This document shows positions 46,157 through 57,390 of a stretch of DNA of 64,000 nt, piece by piece (position 1 is the stretch's first letter; every line of letters starts with the position of its first letter). The position numbers and the translations under genes were made by a program. Source of the stretch: Bimuria novae-zelandiae CBS 107.79. Taxonomy: Eukaryota > Ascomycota > Dothideomycetes > Pleosporales > Didymosphaeriaceae. The stretch covers positions 124,001 through 188,000 of the forward strand of contig ML976726.1 of the NCBI GenBank assembly GCA_010015655.1, in the 5' to 3' direction. Below the pieces are notes generated by a model that saw only the letters and a list, made by a program, of their open reading frames with translations, did no database searches and was not told the origin of the DNA.

Positions 46157-47406
46157 ATGCCGACGGGGCTTCCCTCGCCGCCGTTCTTCGAGATACCGCA
46201 TCTGGATAACCTAAGGGATGCGGCGCAAGCGTGTGGCGGGCTGAAGACTAGGGAGGGGAAGAGTGTGAGGAAGGGGGTTTTGTGGAGAAGTGCGGAGGTT
46301 AGTAGTGTAGGGGCGGAGGGGTGGAGGTGGATGAGGGGTTTGGGCGTGAGTTACTTCCCTCTCCTTTACTTCACGTGGTTGCGAGGAAAGTAGTGGGTGC
46401 GTGTAGGGATAGGCTGTCTACCTTGCAACACGACGGTTTGAATTGGTGTGGTGGAGTAGTAATGTAGTGATAATTGAGCATCTCCGAGGTCGTGAGAGAG
46501 TGGTACTGATCTAACGCAGGTCGCTCATGTCTTTGATCTGAGGAGTAAACCCGAAGTAGATAAGGGGTGGGCGGGTATAACCGGGGAAGGCAACACGGGC
46601 GCAGAAGAAGTGAGAAAAGGATGGGAAGAGGGGTTGAAGAGCGCGGGCGTGGAAAGGAGCTGGGTGCCTGTGTTCGCAGCGGATGATTACAGCCCTGAGA
46701 GGTTGGCTGAGCGGTATATGGTACGCATACCTCTTCGGGGATTTCCTGTCGCGCTCCTCTTCCGATGAGTTATGATTGACAGAGGATTGCAATTTCCACT
46801 GCTGGTTTGAGGGCCAGAGTAACACGCTTCAGAACTGTGGAAGATAGAAAGCAGGAGCTGATTATGGTCTAGAAATACCTAGACAAAGCAGTCGAAGGTT
46901 TCATCTCAGCCTACCACGACATCCTCGTCCACGGCGGCCCAGCTTTCCGCACCATCCTGCTCTATCTTGCGTCCCTCCCCCCTGCTACCTCGCACGACTC
47001 CTCCCAGAAACCCATAGGCGCCCTCATTCACTGCACCGCCGGCAAAGACCGCACGGGCATCTTCTTCGGGCTCTTGCTCAGCTTCCTGGGCGTCCCTGAC
47101 GAGCAGATCGCAGATGAATACCAGCTCACCGAGCTGGGCCTCAAGCACATTCACGAGCAGGTTGTGCCGAGACTGATGGCTAGTCCGGCGTTCGAGAAGT
47201 ATCAAAAGGAGCGGATGGTGGCGAGTGAGGAAGAGGGGAGGCAGGCTGCGCTGAGGATGTTGGGCGCAAAGAGGGAGAGTATGCTAGGGGCGCTGGGGAT
47301 GTTGAGGAGGGAGTGGGGGAGTGCGGAGGGGTATGTTATGGGGGTGTGTGGGTTAGGGGATGGGGAGGTGGAGAAGCTGAGGAGGGTGTTGGTTGTGGAG
47401 GCGTGA
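46157..47406 (+). CDS. Tyrosine/serine protein phosphatase-like (Y_phosphatase3, CX5R type)
   Basis: Three exons: 46157-46345, 46520-46720 and 46873-47406 (introns 174 and 152 nt, long for this window), 308 codons (307 aa). The N-terminus reads PHLDNLRDAAQACGG...VLWRSAEVS, the opening typical of this family (N-x-R-D and R-S-A/G). VFDLRSKPEV matches the conserved DLRS-x-x-E. The active site is IHCTAGKDRTGIFFGLLL with the catalytic Cys and Arg of CX5R. An alpha-helical C-terminal part follows. The family includes bacterial IphP-like and fungal phosphatases acting on phosphotyrosine, phosphoserine or phosphoinositides; the substrate is unknown. The last exon is very G-rich in its third codon positions, which is odd beside the other genes. 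Confidence 0.9.
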
Positions 47407-47570
47407 GTGTAGATGTTTAGAAATGAAGGATACGCCTTGATAATGCTGCGAGAGCACTCGGTCGGACGTGTGTTATGAGAAACAACTGAGATGACTATAG
47501 ATACGACTCTTAGGTAGACTACTACGGAAACTGAAAGCTCGTCGTCGCTGGATGTGGCTCTGGGCCTAGT

Positions 47571-48664
47571 CTAATCGTACCACATGGGTTTCGGTACCCA
47601 TTTTTCCTTCCTTCTCTTTTTCTCCCCCGTATCCACTAGGATATAAGTAGAGGACGGAGCCAACCATTTGCCTCCGGTCCAGCCATAATCGTCATCGTCT
47701 GCGCCTTCATCTGCGAGCAGTATGGCGCATATGTCCTTTGCTTCGAGCAAATACTTGTGCTCGTCTTCATCGGCCCAGTCGTTGAAGATGGGGGAAGGAC
47801 TGGAAGGAAGGATAGGGCGATATCGTCGCAGCTGGCCGTATATCCAATAGGTGTTTTTGCTCGTACGCGTTGAAGCTGTCGACGGATTGCTCTTCTAGCG
47901 AGTCTTTGTGTTGCGAGAGTGCGGCGTGAAAGCCCTCAACGTCGAACTCTTGTCTCCAAAATCGTCGGTGCTTTTCGGAGTCGTAGTCTTCCCAGGCGTG
48001 GTACTTGAAATGTGTAAGCCGTATACAGGATCGGACCATGCGCTGCAATATCTCATTTCGCATGGAGCAGTTGCTGATGCGGAGTTCTTCCAGAAGTAAA
48101 GTGCGTTCGGCGACGTGCCACTGCGCTTCGGCGCGGTCCTCTCTGGCCACCTGAAAACTCCGGCGATGTCGAAGTTCTTGAGCTTTAACTTCTTTAGCCG
48201 CGAGAGAGACAGAAGCAGGGGCATGATAGGCTCGAATCGTGTCCCCGCGCGGAAGATTTCTGGCCTGATGAGTACCAGCTCTTTCACGTTCGTGAGATAC
48301 TGAGCCGACTCGGGACCGAGGCCAAAATACACATTTCGAAAACAGATGTAGCCATGCACGCTTAACTTGAGCACTTCAAGCCGCGGAAGTATGGACAGTA
48401 CCGTTTCAACATGTGGATAAACGTCGAGTGTCTTCCCCGCCATCCACAACTCCCTCTTCTTGCGCGAGTCAAAGTATGTGGGTGCCGCAGTTCTCAATCC
48501 ACCTAAGTCGAAATCCTCAGGTATGAAATATTGCTCTTCGCCTTGCCAGCCGGTCTTGTCATGTTGGAGATACAACTACAGATATTTCACGTGTTTTTCA
48601 GTTCAGGTGGCCGGGCGAGCGTGTCCGCAAACTTTAGGAACCTTAAACCAGTTTTTTTGTTCAT
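47571..48664 (-). pseudogene. Decayed leucine-rich (F-box/LRR-like) protein gene
   Basis: Four coding-like pieces lie in different frames on the minus strand. ATG at 48,664 gives MNKKTGLRFLKFADTLA; a frame change in an A5 run near 48,585 and a TAG follow. Then YLQHDKTGWQGEEQYF... runs with leucine-rich repeats (LEVLKLSVHGY, RLKKLKLKNF) to about 48,150. There the sense shifts by one base to REDRAEAQWHVAERTLLLEEL. Near 47,800 it shifts again to NDWADEDEHKYLLEAKDICA, ending at TAG 47,571. Small introns could rescue one of these changes but not the TAG plus all shifts. The pattern resembles the large F-box/LRR families of filamentous ascomycetes. A hAT transposon sits 88 bp upstream of the ATG. 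Confidence 0.7.
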
Positions 48665-48744
48665 CAAGTCTAGCTGCTTGATGGATACGGCGAAACTCTA
48701 ATGGAGGACTGGCTGCACTACGGCACATAATTCTTTAGATGTGT

Positions 48745-48752
48745 GGCACAGG
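48745..48752. repeat. hAT target-site duplication, left copy
   Basis: GGCACAGG, repeated at 51,878-51,885. Confidence 0.93.
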
Positions 48753-51700
48753 CAGAGTTGTCAACAATCGAACATGGGTCAAAATTTTATTCAATTTTAG
48801 TTAACTAAGCTAAATCTATATAAATAAAAGTCTTTACTGCTATTTTAACAGGCTAAATAAATAAAATAGTAAATTATTATTAAAATATTTTAAGTTTATT
48901 TAACTTATTATATTTTAACTACTCTAGCTAACTAGCGTATACTTTTTATATTATAGCGCGTCGCTAGCCACTATACTTTTACTTACTATTTACGTTAATA
49001 GCTTACTTTTTAGCGCTTTTACGTATCTTTATACTTATTATACCCCCTAAACGTAGCCTTAAAGCTACTAAAGAAGCTAATACTCCCTTTAAACACGCCT
49101 AACGTACGCGTAACCCTATATTTAAAAAGTGTAAAAGTAATAGTAGCTAGCTAACTTAGTTAATAGAACTACCTACTAAGGTGCCTGAATATACGCCGGA
49201 GCCTATAAAGCCGCTAGAAAGCACGCTAGGACCACCTAAAAGTACGCTAGAGCCGCCTATAGAGCTACTAACTTAGCTAGAGGAGCGCCCTTAGCGCGCA
49301 TTACCATAGCCTATACTTTAAGCTTTATAGGTTTATTAAGCTATAGGTTAGCTAGCCTAGAAGTTATAGTTTATAGCTAATATGTTACTTATAACTACTT
49401 TTTAACTATACGTCTTCTTTAGTACTACTATAAAGGTTTTAGTAAAGGAAGAAACTACGCCACCTATTAACTTTATTAACTATAAAAAAATTAATTAGTT
49501 ATAATTAAAGACTACGTGCTACTTTTCACTATTCCTTAAGGCGCTTTTAATTAGGTATTTAGGTATAATTAGCGCCTTTAAAAGTAACAAACTATACCTA
49601 AGAAACTCTATTTTCTCTATAGGTACTACTATACTAATAAGTAACGTAAAGGCCTATAATAGGTCACTACTTTAATAAGCGCCACTAGTAACCTCTTAAA
49701 AGAGAATTGTCCTAGCTATAAGCTTATTAAAGATAGACTTATCGTACACTAGTAGCTACGTAAACCTAGCTAGTAGTTACTATAATTAGCTCTTAACAGT
49801 AGCTTTATATTTAGTTAAGATACCTATTAGAAGCTTAGAAACTTTAATATATAAGGCTTTAAGTAAGCAATAGTGCTATAACTAGTTAATAATAATAGGC
49901 TTTTACGCGAATTTAAGACTAAAGTATTTTATAAAATAATTAGGTTTACTAACCTAAAGGTAAAAGTAGTACTATAGAAATTTTAAATTACGTCTTTATA
50001 TTTATTATAAGGCTTTATAGCTAGCTATAATCCTAAGTTAAGCGTGCCTTATTAGATGCTTAGAGTAAAATACATATTAGCTTTAATAGCTAGATAACTA
50101 AGGGAGGGAAATAGGGCTTTTTTACTATTATTACTTATTATACTAACTTTTAAGACGCGATAATTTACCTTTTTATTACGTTACTATAGCTAGTTAGCGA
50201 ATATATTTATAAGGTAATTACTAACGTTATTACGTAGACTTTATAATATTTTAGCATTAATAGTAGTAAACTAGGTTACTTTATCCTTAATAACGCTTAC
50301 AATAATAATACTACTATAAATAAACTTAGTATAATATCTAGCTTTATTATTATTAATTAATGCCTCCGCTGCGTTTACTATATACTTAATTTTATTAGCT
50401 AGATAATTATATATAGTATAGACGCTAACGCCTTTAACAACGCTAATAAATATATAAAAGAAGAAAAGTTTTATATAATAAATAATAAAACGATAGTCCA
50501 CTTAGCGTATGTCTTAATATTATTAACTATATTAATATACTAAAGTAATAGAGTATTTTTACAGATTACTAGTGCATTATAGCCAGTAAGATATTTATTA
50601 GTATTATAGATAGTCTTTATAAGCTAATTAAGCCAATTATTACGCGCTAAAATAGCTATTATAACTACTTTAAGCGTAAAGCTAAGTTTTAATAAGCTAT
50701 TAATTTATATATTTTATACTATATTAAGGGGATAGAAAATACTAATAAATATATTAGAAGCTATAGTAAGAAGTTACCTAATACGCTACGATAAATATAA
50801 TTAAGTAAACTTATAGTTATAAACTGGATAGTAATTACTAATTATATTATAGTACTTTAAACTTTTAAGTCTATAACTAATTATCTATAAAATTATATTA
50901 AAGCTAGCACCTATAGCGCGTTATATAAAATTATTTTAGTTCTTAAGTTTTTAATTTTTAAGCTAGATAGTCGCCTTCGTACGTATAAAAGTATTAATTA
51001 TAAGCTATTTAAGGTGCCTAAAAATTACTTATTAACTTATACGCCGTAAGACGTAAAGTAAGTAATTACTTTAATAAATTTTTTAAAATTCTTATTTATT
51101 TTGCTACTACGGCACTCTATCTACGCTATAAAACCTACAGCAAGCGCTTTTAGTAAGAGAAATCCACGTAACTAAGCACTATATAAGCGAGATTCTAGTA
51201 GCTCTAGGCTCGCTATAAGCCTGCCCGTGTAGCTACAACCCTAATAGCTATACTTAAGCCTATAGTAAGTAGCCTTAACTACGCGATTAATTTAGTACTT
51301 AATAATAATAAAGTAATAATAGAGGAGGAGGAGGATAAGTACGAAAGCTAGCTAAAAGAGCCTATATAGATGTTTTTATGACATAAAGAAGGCTATATAG
51401 CTATTTAGTACTAGCACTAGCTTTAGTTAAAGTATCCTAACCTATCGCGGATAGCGCTAGATGTGCTAACTATCCTAGCCTCTAGCGCAGACTATAAACG
51501 TGTTTTTACTAGCACTAATAATATACTTAAGCTATAAAGACACAGAATAGGTAACTAACTCTTAGCTACGTTAGTATATACTTAGTAGTAGATTTAAGCG
51601 GGTTTTAAGCCTCTAAATATAAAGGTAGTAGTAATGTATAATAATAATAAGCTTACTAAAGCGTTTAGTATAGAAATATAAGAAGAGCTATTACTTATAA

Positions 51701-51877
51701 TACTATAAGAAATATCTTTTTAGCATTTTAAACTATCTAAAACTAAATAATTAACTAAATAAAATATGGCTATATAGCCTTATTAAATTAAATAATTAAA
51801 ATACAGTACTATAAAAGCCCTTAAATAAACAAAAATGGAGGCTTACATTTGATTTGTTTTATTTGTTGACAACTCTA
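48753..51877 (+). mobile_element. hAT-superfamily DNA transposon, RIP-degraded
   Basis: The 3,125-bp TA-rich block is bounded by inverted ends: left CAGAGTTGTCAACAA, right (reverse complement) TAGAGTTGTCAACAA, differing only by the first base (C/T, a RIP-type change). It is flanked by a perfect 8-bp duplication GGCACAGG (48,745-48,752 and 51,878-51,885), the size made by hAT elements. Inside, on the plus strand near 51,440-51,600, the frame reads LSRIALDVLTILASSADYKR then VFTSTNNIL, the hAT C-terminal dimerisation domain. Stops are TAA/TAG throughout. The element is dead. The flanks join into normal-composition sequence, so it is a single clean insertion. Confidence 0.92.
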
Positions 51878-51885
51878 GGCACAGG
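51878..51885. repeat. hAT target-site duplication, right copy
   Basis: GGCACAGG, repeated at 48,745-48,752. Confidence 0.93.
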
Positions 51886-52399
51886 GCTTTGATGTTTGCG
51901 ACGGGGATACATGCAGGTGTTATCTTATATTTATGGCTGTGCGCGACTGCGCCACACTCAGACATACTTAATTTTTAAGGCAGCGGAACAATCGCGCGAA
52001 CGAAATGAGGCTGCAACGCGGCATACCTGCGAAGGAATACCTGCATCTTCACAAATGAGACAGTGACGCTTAATGCTGGACATCGTTTCGAAAAGGTGTT
52101 CCAAGAAGTCGTGCCTTCGACACTAACAGATCATGAATATCACTATAATGTTTTCGGTCATGCACAAGCTCCCTCTTCCGCTCTTTCCTCCGTCATCTCC
52201 TCCGCTCTTTCCTGTGCACATGCTTTATACATTTGTGCTATTGCTAGAATAGCCTTCCGGCGCTCAGGCCAGTTTCTAGCTTCCTCACGAAGCCGTTTTG
52301 TCAAGTTCTCGTCTTGGTTGAAAACTACCCTCATTAGCATTCTTTTCTGCCTTATATGTCGAGTCTGATCTCACTGTTTTTCATGGCCCAAAACGTTCC
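51886..52399. other. Gene-poor flank of the hAT element
   Basis: About 0.5 kb of ordinary composition. A minus-strand frame at 52,158-52,340 (with a charged tail of repeated A-E-E/E-E-R words) might be part of the decayed family member next to it, but I cannot align it to the better copies. Confidence 0.4.
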
Positions 52400-52650
52400 T
52401 TAGTAAGTTATTCCGCTGCAGCCACCGAGTTGATCCCACCGGGTCTTTGAGCCATCTGGCAACGGAAACCGCTCTTCAATTTCGCTTAAAGGGAATGGCC
52501 CTGTCAAGCAGTAACTTCATTGGAGAGTCGTACCACAAAATGGTTTGACGTGAGTGAAGAGTCCATGGAGTTCTTCGTTTGTGGGTAGCAAATAAAGCTT
52601 AGCAATAAACGCTCGCAAAACTCTTCCCGAGTTATATGAAGGAAGGGCGT
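52400..52650 (-). pseudogene. Remnant of the tandem A/B family (B-domain end)
   Basis: On the minus strand SYCLTGPFPLSEIEERFPLP followed by a W-D-Q-L-G-G-C ending aligns with the end of the gene at 53,313-54,380 (GYALTGPLALRDIRKWF...WWDSLGC). It ends at TAA 52,400-52,402. An upstream piece (REEFCERLLLS, near 52,620) matches HEKFCEELQKR but lies in a different frame. No exon for the A domain is recognisable. The copy is dead. Confidence 0.6.
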
Positions 52651-52709
52651 AACGTTACGAGGAATGGGTTCGCTTCTATACCGTATAGCTATAAGTCAAG
52701 GCACAGATA

Positions 52710-52727
52710 TGGTCTGCTTGGGAGTCA
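52710..52727. repeat. 18-bp direct repeat, copy 1
   Basis: TGGTCTGCTTGGGAGTCA, identical to 55,003-55,020. It marks intergenic sequence copied along with the tandem gene family. Confidence 0.85.
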
Positions 52728-53312
52728 CAAAAACAATTGTGGAACCGGGGGGCAGCGTGACTAAAACGTCAGTGAAGCAGCAGTCCAATGGAACTTTGTA
52801 TGCTCGTCACAGCTCATAGCTTAACATATATCTAGACTAATCGAAGAGCTCACATGCGTAGTAACATCATGCTAACCATGCATACGTACAGATGGAGAGA
52901 TTGGTTTGTGGATCTACCAACGATTATGCGAGTGCTGGGCAGGCGACGTTCCATGCTTTGGTTCACTGATAGGGCACACAACCTCAACAGGTCCAGGCAG
53001 AGCTTTCAATAGCATCATGTTTACTATTTACTCAAATCACATCGTCGTCAAGTTTGAATCTACCTCTCCTCTCGTCAGTCAATATGACTGTTCCTTTCGT
53101 CCCTTTGAAACACCCTTGATGCGCTAGTTCTTAATCCCACTCCACACATACTACCCTACGTTCGATACCCCGCCATATTCTCACGTAGCCATTCCACCAG
53201 CTTAGGGCCTTGGTCTAAAACTGTTTGTGCGTCAGCATCTCTGTCCGAAGGGCTCAAATGCTGACCTACTATTCTGCGTGACACCCGTGGCTCCGATAGC
53301 GCTTATGTTAGC

Positions 53313-54380
53313 TCAGCAACCTAGGCTGTCCCACCAATCTCCTGGTTCATCTGAGCGAAACCATTTTCTGATATCTCTAAGGGCAAGCGGCCCTGTCAAA
53401 GCATAACCTCGCTTTTGCAACTCTTCGCAAAACTTTTCATGGTTTGTGACGCCTTCATTTCCCCCTAGAAGATGGACTACCCAATACCATTCGGTCGTGT
53501 CCTTTTGTTTCTCGGATATCTTTCCTCGCAACGCGGTCATCTCCTTGGTATCATTTGCTACTATATGTAAATAAGTGAGGGCGTCATGGAGTAGGGCGGG
53601 ATTTCTGATAGTACGTACGGCCAATACTAGCTACTGCCCCAGCGCTTGACAACGTCCACATCTTGTAGTCAGTCTTCCAATTTTCTTTCTTGAGCAGTTT
53701 ATCTACATCGTCCTCTCCGAAGCCTCTCTTAATATCTTGATCTTCATAACCAAGCTCGAGGCACATGTCGGCGAGCGTGTAGCTTGTAGTGATACTCCAC
53801 TAATTATTGCAGTTACGGAGTTTGATAAAGATGTAGGGTAATTCCTTTTTGAAAGCGAGCTTCAGGGCCTCTTCGAGCAGCTCTTGGCGTTTCGCCTGTC
53901 CCTGTTTTGTTGCTTCTGCTTCCGTTTTGAGCCACTCGCGGTATCGTGCTTCTTTCTTTTTTTTCTCGACCTCATTATTTACTAATTGTTGTTATATTAG
54001 CTTCAATTTCAGGTATCAGATACGCCAAGAGTACGACTGCACTCACAATTTAGGCTCACGATCTGCCACTGACCATCCTCATCTTGCACCAACGCCATCT
54101 CATTACCGTCTAGATCTTTCCAGCTCTTACCACCTAGCTTCTCGCTTACTCCCTCTTCAGTTCGATTATGCCAGAGCTCCTGGAAGTCCAACCTTCTGCA
54201 GTCTTTTATTACTTCTGCACTTGTTGTGACACCCCAGATTCCGTCTGCGTCGGAGAATTTGACAAGAGTGTATGGCGTCGGTGCCTGAGAAATGCGTTCG
54301 AAGGTCTTTTTGCGGAGTTTGATACGCTCAGTGTTACTCTGCTCGTCAACTTCTTTGCGTGATAGTAGCTTGGGAGGCAT
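53313..54380 (-). pseudogene. Tandem A/B family member, longest copy (A-A-B), one in-frame TAG
   Basis: Exons 54380-54047, 53981-53619 and 53560-53313 (introns 65 and 58 nt, both phase 1) give 315 codons. Exon 1 encodes a first A domain (YTLVKFSDADGIWGVTTS...DCRRL...GKSWKD...IVSLN). Exon 2 encodes a Lys/Glu-rich coiled linker (EKKKKEARYREWL) and a second A domain (YIFIKLRNCNN...WSITTS...CLELGYEDQDI...ENWKTD...VASIG). Exon 3 encodes a B domain (TEWYWVVHLLGG, EKFCEELQKRGYALTGPLAL). Codon 172 is TAG (53,800-53,802), inside the second A domain just before WSITTS. I do not recognise the family. It may be a recent pseudogene, or the TAG may be read through. No signal peptide or membrane helix is seen. 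Confidence 0.65.
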
Positions 54381-54787
54381 TGTTTTCCTTCTTTACTGTG
54401 TTATTCGGGGATGCACGGTTGTATGTTGGACTGCTTTCTGGATTCGATATAACTGTTGAATGATGTATGAGTTTGGGATAACGGCCCACGAGCGTTTCCT
54501 TGTTGTATGAAGGAAGGGGGCAGAGGGAGTGAGAAGTAGTACGGATTTATAATGCGCAGCCATGAGCCAACGCTCATACAATTCTCCAACTGAGAGTCAT
54601 AATGGAGCCAATAGATGAGTGAGTAGAACGCCAGGAAAGCCACGATCAAAAGGTCCTTTGTTTACCCCTGCAACCTGTGCATTACCATTCACAGGGTAGG
54701 TATGTGAACTTAAGATGAGACTGAAAAGTGATGATATGCCCCATCTACGAAGGGTGAGCGCTGAGGGCGTATATACCAGAGTCAGGG

Positions 54788-54861
54788 GCCACCGCTCCTC
54801 CGGGAAGCTGCATACGCCAGCAATCAGGTGTCACCGCTTCTCCGGGAAGCTGCATATGCCA
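54788..54861. repeat. Tandem 32-bp repeat (two units)
   Basis: Units 54,788-54,819 and 54,830-54,861 share CTCCGGGAAGCTGCATA and flanks, differing at a few transition positions. Confidence 0.8.
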
Positions 54862-55002
54862 TATGAAACATAACCAATGAAGGAAAACGAGCCATCTGCA
54901 GGCTGGCAGCCTCACCGGAAGCTTCACCCATCACAAGTTAAGCTGATCTACATTCGTTTAGGATTCCCCTTAAGCGTCTATATCTAATGAGAGCCGGCAT
55001 AC

Positions 55003-55020
55003 TGGTCTGCTTGGGAGTCA
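55003..55020. repeat. 18-bp direct repeat, copy 2
   Basis: TGGTCTGCTTGGGAGTCA, identical to 52,710-52,727. Confidence 0.85.
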
Positions 55021-55490
55021 TGAGCAGGTTGGTGGCGCCGGTGAATAAAGTGACTGTTATGTATGACGAACTAGCTCAGCGACTGGGTTCAGCTATTTAC
55101 AACTGGAGTTAACTTATTCGCTTTTAAGGACTGTTTCAGAGCATTAAAGCATGCAAATAGGGAAAATCACGGTTTTTAAATGTTAATACATGAATGTAAC
55201 GCAGCGTAAGGCGCCGGGAAGTCAATAGTCTGTTCAGCGTGTAGTAGAAAGACACGACCAAACAAAACCATCATTTATTGTAACACTAAGTATATCCGGT
55301 CCTCATCGACTTAAAATAGACTAAACCACTCTATACGTTATCTCTTACCATCGTCTCCTGGGATGGTATCCTATTTCTGGTCTTTCGCGCGCATTCTCTG
55401 TTGCATGATCATGTTCTCCGCTACTGAGGAACATCCTATCAGCAGGATGCCACCAAACGGTGAATAGCGTGAAAATAGAGACTAACTCAC

Positions 55491-55876
55491 AATTCAAGCT
55501 CGCAATCTGGTCTTCATCACCCCTTACTCGCACCCATATGCCAGTATCCGTCTTCCAATGATCTTTGCCCAGTGCTTTAGTTACGAATTTCTCGTCTTGC
55601 TTCATGGAACGGCCGACGACTGAAATTGGGAGTCAATCGTGCTCGCTCCGAACGACTGTTCCGGGTATTCAAAATGAGCCCTCCAAAGATTTACTGTAAG
55701 AAGATTGAAGTAGAGGAATGGGACTCTGAACTATAAAACAATGATGACAATACCATGTTTAAAATACGTGAAGATATATGTGACCGATTTGCTTGCCTCG
55801 CTAACGCCTTCAACCTTGCCTGCTGCATTTCCATTTGCGGATATGCGCCTCTCGCTGTGGCTATCCCATGAAGCAT
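55491..55876 (-). pseudogene. Tandem A/B family remnant (part of an A domain)
   Basis: On the minus strand FVTKALGKDHWKTDTGIWVR followed by GDEDQIASLN aligns with the second half of the A domain of its neighbours. It ends at the same phase-1 donor position (T then GTGAGT, 55,490). The first half of the domain is not readable. An upstream frame (MLHGIATARGAYPQMEMQQA, ATG at 55,876) may be the old N-terminus. No B exon is seen. Dead copy. Confidence 0.6.
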
Positions 55877-56082
55877 GAGGGCTACAAGCTACAAGCCGAA
55901 TAGGCCCTTACAATTGCAAGGGTCTCTGGACTCTCAACATTTTCTCTCGTTGCCTTTCATCCAAAACTAAGTACAAATCAGTAACAATCCCCGAGGAATC
56001 CGTACATCACTCACCATTCTGAGTGAGTCCTCCACCTCGACGAAAGTATTTCTAACTCCTGGCTGCCTCGCGCTACTGCGTA

Positions 56083-56644
56083 TTGCTGAATGCCTCATCA
56101 ACCTCTTTTTCAGTCAGAGGCCCTTTGCTTAATGGCCAACGTTGGCCGATCAAGCGCTTAGCCGCTTGGAAATGCGTGTCTTTCCTTATCCAGATCAAAG
56201 ATCCAGTACTGTTCCGAGTGCGAGGGCGCTTCCCCACTGGGTGGGTTTAGGCATGTAATCTCTTCGATGTCCGACTCGTAGTCTAGCTGGAAGTTGTCCA
56301 TTACTGTCAGCGCCTCAGTCAGATCGTCATACTCCAGGAGCGTATAAACAGCACGTACGGTCAACATTCGCCACGCCCCCGCCTCTCACATTCTTCCGCG
56401 TGCTGTACTCTGTCTTCCAATCTTTCGTTTTGAGTGCATTGTTAACGGCATGCTCATCGCAGTTGCTCTTAATGTTATCATCTTTGTACCAAAGCTTCCT
56501 GCATCTCTTAACAAGATCATCGCTCGTGGTAATACCGTAGCGGCCGTTGGCTAGTTCGATGATGGTGTACTTTGAAGCGGTAGTTAGGGTTTCTTCGAGC
56601 AGTTTTTGGTCTTTGGGGTCTCGAGTTGGTGCTGCTTGCGGCAT
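56083..56644 (-). pseudogene. Tandem A/B family member (A-B), frameshifted in the B domain
   Basis: Exon 1 (56644-56359) starts MPQAAPTRDPKDQKLLEE and encodes one A domain: KYTIIELANGRYGITTSDDL, then CRKLWYKDDNI, ALKTKDWKTEY and VANVD. The phase-1 donor C|GTACGT and a 55-nt intron lead to exon 2 at 56,303 (LMDNFQLDYESDIEEITCL...QYWIFDL). As it stands the frame closes at TAA 56,158 (143 aa). One base out of frame the sequence continues as THFQAAKRLIGQRWPLSKGP and on to TAG 56,083, matching the GYALTGPL ending of the longer copy. So a one-base indel near 56,185-56,200 probably removed the end of the B domain. The product could still be made in shortened form. Confidence 0.65.
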
Positions 56645-57390
56645 TTTATCGTATCAGTCTTGGGAAACAGAATAAGACTTGAATGGTAAAAGTTCTTCGT
56701 AGTGATCGTGCAGGGAAAATCTGGTGTTCGTGAGATACAGAAGTCTAAATCAATATGTAACATTTCGGTATTTCTAGTTTTCACCAAAGCGCACGAGTCA
56801 AGCTCCACGCATTTTAAAGAATTACTCCGTGCCGCTCAAGGCTTCGAGCTCCACTGTTGTCAAAGACTCACCCTCCGTGCCCCTCAAATGTGACCCGACA
56901 CCCCGACAACGGGCTGCTGAAGACATAGCACTCGCGAACGGGAGGAGCGGGGTCCATTTGATCGTATACTTCAGGGACTCATAGCCGTGTGTGTGAATCA
57001 CATTTGTCGCGATAATTAGATCTAGACAACTTCTCCGTGGCTCAGAAATGCTCTTCCGTCCTTTGAGGCGGCCATTTCCGTGGAATGTAGGTAACTTCGT
57101 GGCTGCAGTATTGGCGCGACGGAGTAGCTTCAACAGGGCTACTCATACATGAGAGCACAGTGCAAGTCTGCAGGACAATCATTGTGTAAACACGTAGAAT
57201 CTGAACTGTGAGTCAGCGCCCACCATATTTTCATGACCCACATCCAATATTCTACACAGCGAAGCGTCAGACACCTATGCCCAGCCTTCGCGTAGGACCA
57301 TCTCCAAGGTAACTCTATAATACATGGAATCCAACCAAAACATACACTCCCACCCTAAATGTAAATCGTACACCTCATCCTCCGACGCGT
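56645..57390. other. Intergenic region before MPP alpha
   Basis: About 0.75 kb without a supported gene. The 103-codon minus frame at 56,822-57,133 has no recognisable content. Confidence 0.45.

Larger units (their letters stand above)
54381..55344. other. Spacer between tandem family copies
   Basis: About 1 kb with no recognised gene. It contains a 32-bp near-direct repeat (54,788-54,819 and 54,830-54,861, core CTCCGGGAAGCTGCATA) and the second copy of the 18-bp repeat (55,003-55,020), so part of it was duplicated together with the genes. Confidence 0.5.
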
